From: Tannerellaceae bacterium
GTDB taxonomy: Bacteria; Bacteroidota; Bacteroidia; Bacteroidales; Tannerellaceae
Direction: 5' to 3'
NCBI GenBank assembly: GCA_031280645.1
Contig: JAITGL010000019.1
Location: forward strand, 1-6,775
Length of the DNA: 6,775 nucleotides
Made by a program: the position numbers and the translations under genes
Notes under the pieces: generated by a model
Database searches by the model: none
The model's input: the letters and a program-made list of their open reading frames with translations, nothing else
Told to the model about the DNA's origin: nothing
In this document: positions 6,420 to 6,775 of the stretch, piece by piece
How positions within the stretch are numbered: the first letter of the stretch is position 1
How the letters are laid out: each line of letters begins with the position of its first letter

Positions 6420-6775
6420 TCCGCGCTTTGACTCCTTTAGGAGGAGTGTGAGATGTTGTTTGCTGCCATCCCTTCGAGAAACATCACTCTTGCCTATCTT
6501 TCGGATTCCGTCCTATTCTTGCGGCAAGGAGCCTCTTACGAGCATCTGACTACTAAGGCTCTCAAGGTAGCTATCTTTTACTTTCTCACTGCACGGTTCG
6601 GCCCTTCAATGCTGCGTGAGACCTCCGAGTTTGCGCTACTTTCTCTCGATTTCTCTCCCCGGCCCGTTTCCGCATCTACTATGGCCTCTGCTGACTTCTC
6701 ACGACTAGCTTTACTCCGTGCTACTGTTTCCTATATCCTTCACACGTCCGTGAGATCTCCCGAGGTAAGACACCA
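6344..6775 (-). mobile_element. 3' portion of a group II intron without a visible reverse transcriptase (5' end outside the window)
   Basis: On the minus strand this segment ends with recognisable domains V and VI (6344-6419). At 6676-6702 it contains GTGAGAAGTCAGCAGAGGCC, followed by ATAGTAG, which I recognise as a sequence commonly found shortly upstream of the reverse transcriptase ORF in bacterial group II introns. Such ORFs lie in domain IV and take well over 1 kb. Here only about 256 nt separate that landmark from domain V, and every minus-strand frame in between has stops. The copy is therefore an ORF-less intron or one whose ORF was deleted. The longest open stretch (6578-6730, 50 codons) lacks an ATG. 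Other visible structure: a hairpin just upstream of domain V (ACTCCT 6431-6436 with AGGAGT 6442-6447). Intron class and activity cannot be assigned. The identification rests on remembered family sequence and on hairpin geometry, not on a covariance search. Confidence 0.75.

Noticed and set aside
6578..6730. A 50-codon open stretch on the minus strand inside the intron, just after the conserved pre-ORF landmark
   Set aside because: It has no ATG, follows a stop directly and ends before any recognisable reverse transcriptase motif; it is probably structured intron RNA.

Overview
The window looks like a chromosomal segment of a Bacteroidales bacterium (phylum Bacteroidota), most likely from one of the families that use the type IX secretion system (T9SS). 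Three things point there. A BspA-type leucine-rich-repeat surface protein ends in a T9SS type A sorting domain. The gene order lysS-gpsA-pgi is, from memory, familiar in Bacteroides and relatives. The genes lack clear Shine-Dalgarno sequences, and a TAnnTTTG-like -7 box lies upstream of lysS. Species cannot be named from this sequence.

Layout: positions 1-582 (+) hold the 3' end of the secreted LRR protein, closed by a strong intrinsic terminator at 609-646. Positions 706-1033 (+) appear to be the decayed 3' end of a second surface protein. Only its C-terminal tail (806-1033) remains in one open frame, and it is followed by a second strong terminator at 1061-1102. From 1168 to 6236 every gene is on the minus strand. 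In transcription order they are lysS, gpsA, pgi, a HAD-family hydrolase and a GNAT acetyltransferase. The first four are joined by three consecutive ATGA stop/start overlaps, and the fifth starts 20 nt after the fourth ends, so this reads as one tightly coupled operon. The two halves of the window converge on the terminator at 1061-1102.

The operon combines lysine tRNA charging (LysS), sn-glycerol-3-phosphate synthesis for phospholipids (GpsA), glucose-6-phosphate/fructose-6-phosphate interconversion (Pgi), a probable small-phosphate hydrolase or mutase and a probable N-acetyltransferase. The first three are housekeeping functions with no shared pathway. Their coupling probably reflects co-expression with growth rather than one biochemical route.

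Positions 6344-6775 (-) have the features of the 3' part of a bacterial group II intron: a domain V hairpin with a two-base bulge, a domain VI helix with a candidate branch-point A, and a typical 3' end. The stretch upstream of domain V is too short and too interrupted by stops to hold a reverse transcriptase. This copy is therefore probably an ORF-less or internally deleted intron, and its 5' end lies outside the window. It ends 107 nt upstream of lysS in the same orientation. No CRISPR array, tRNA or rRNA was seen, and nothing else suggests a wholly new system. The intron remnant and the stranded sorting-domain tail are the most unusual parts.
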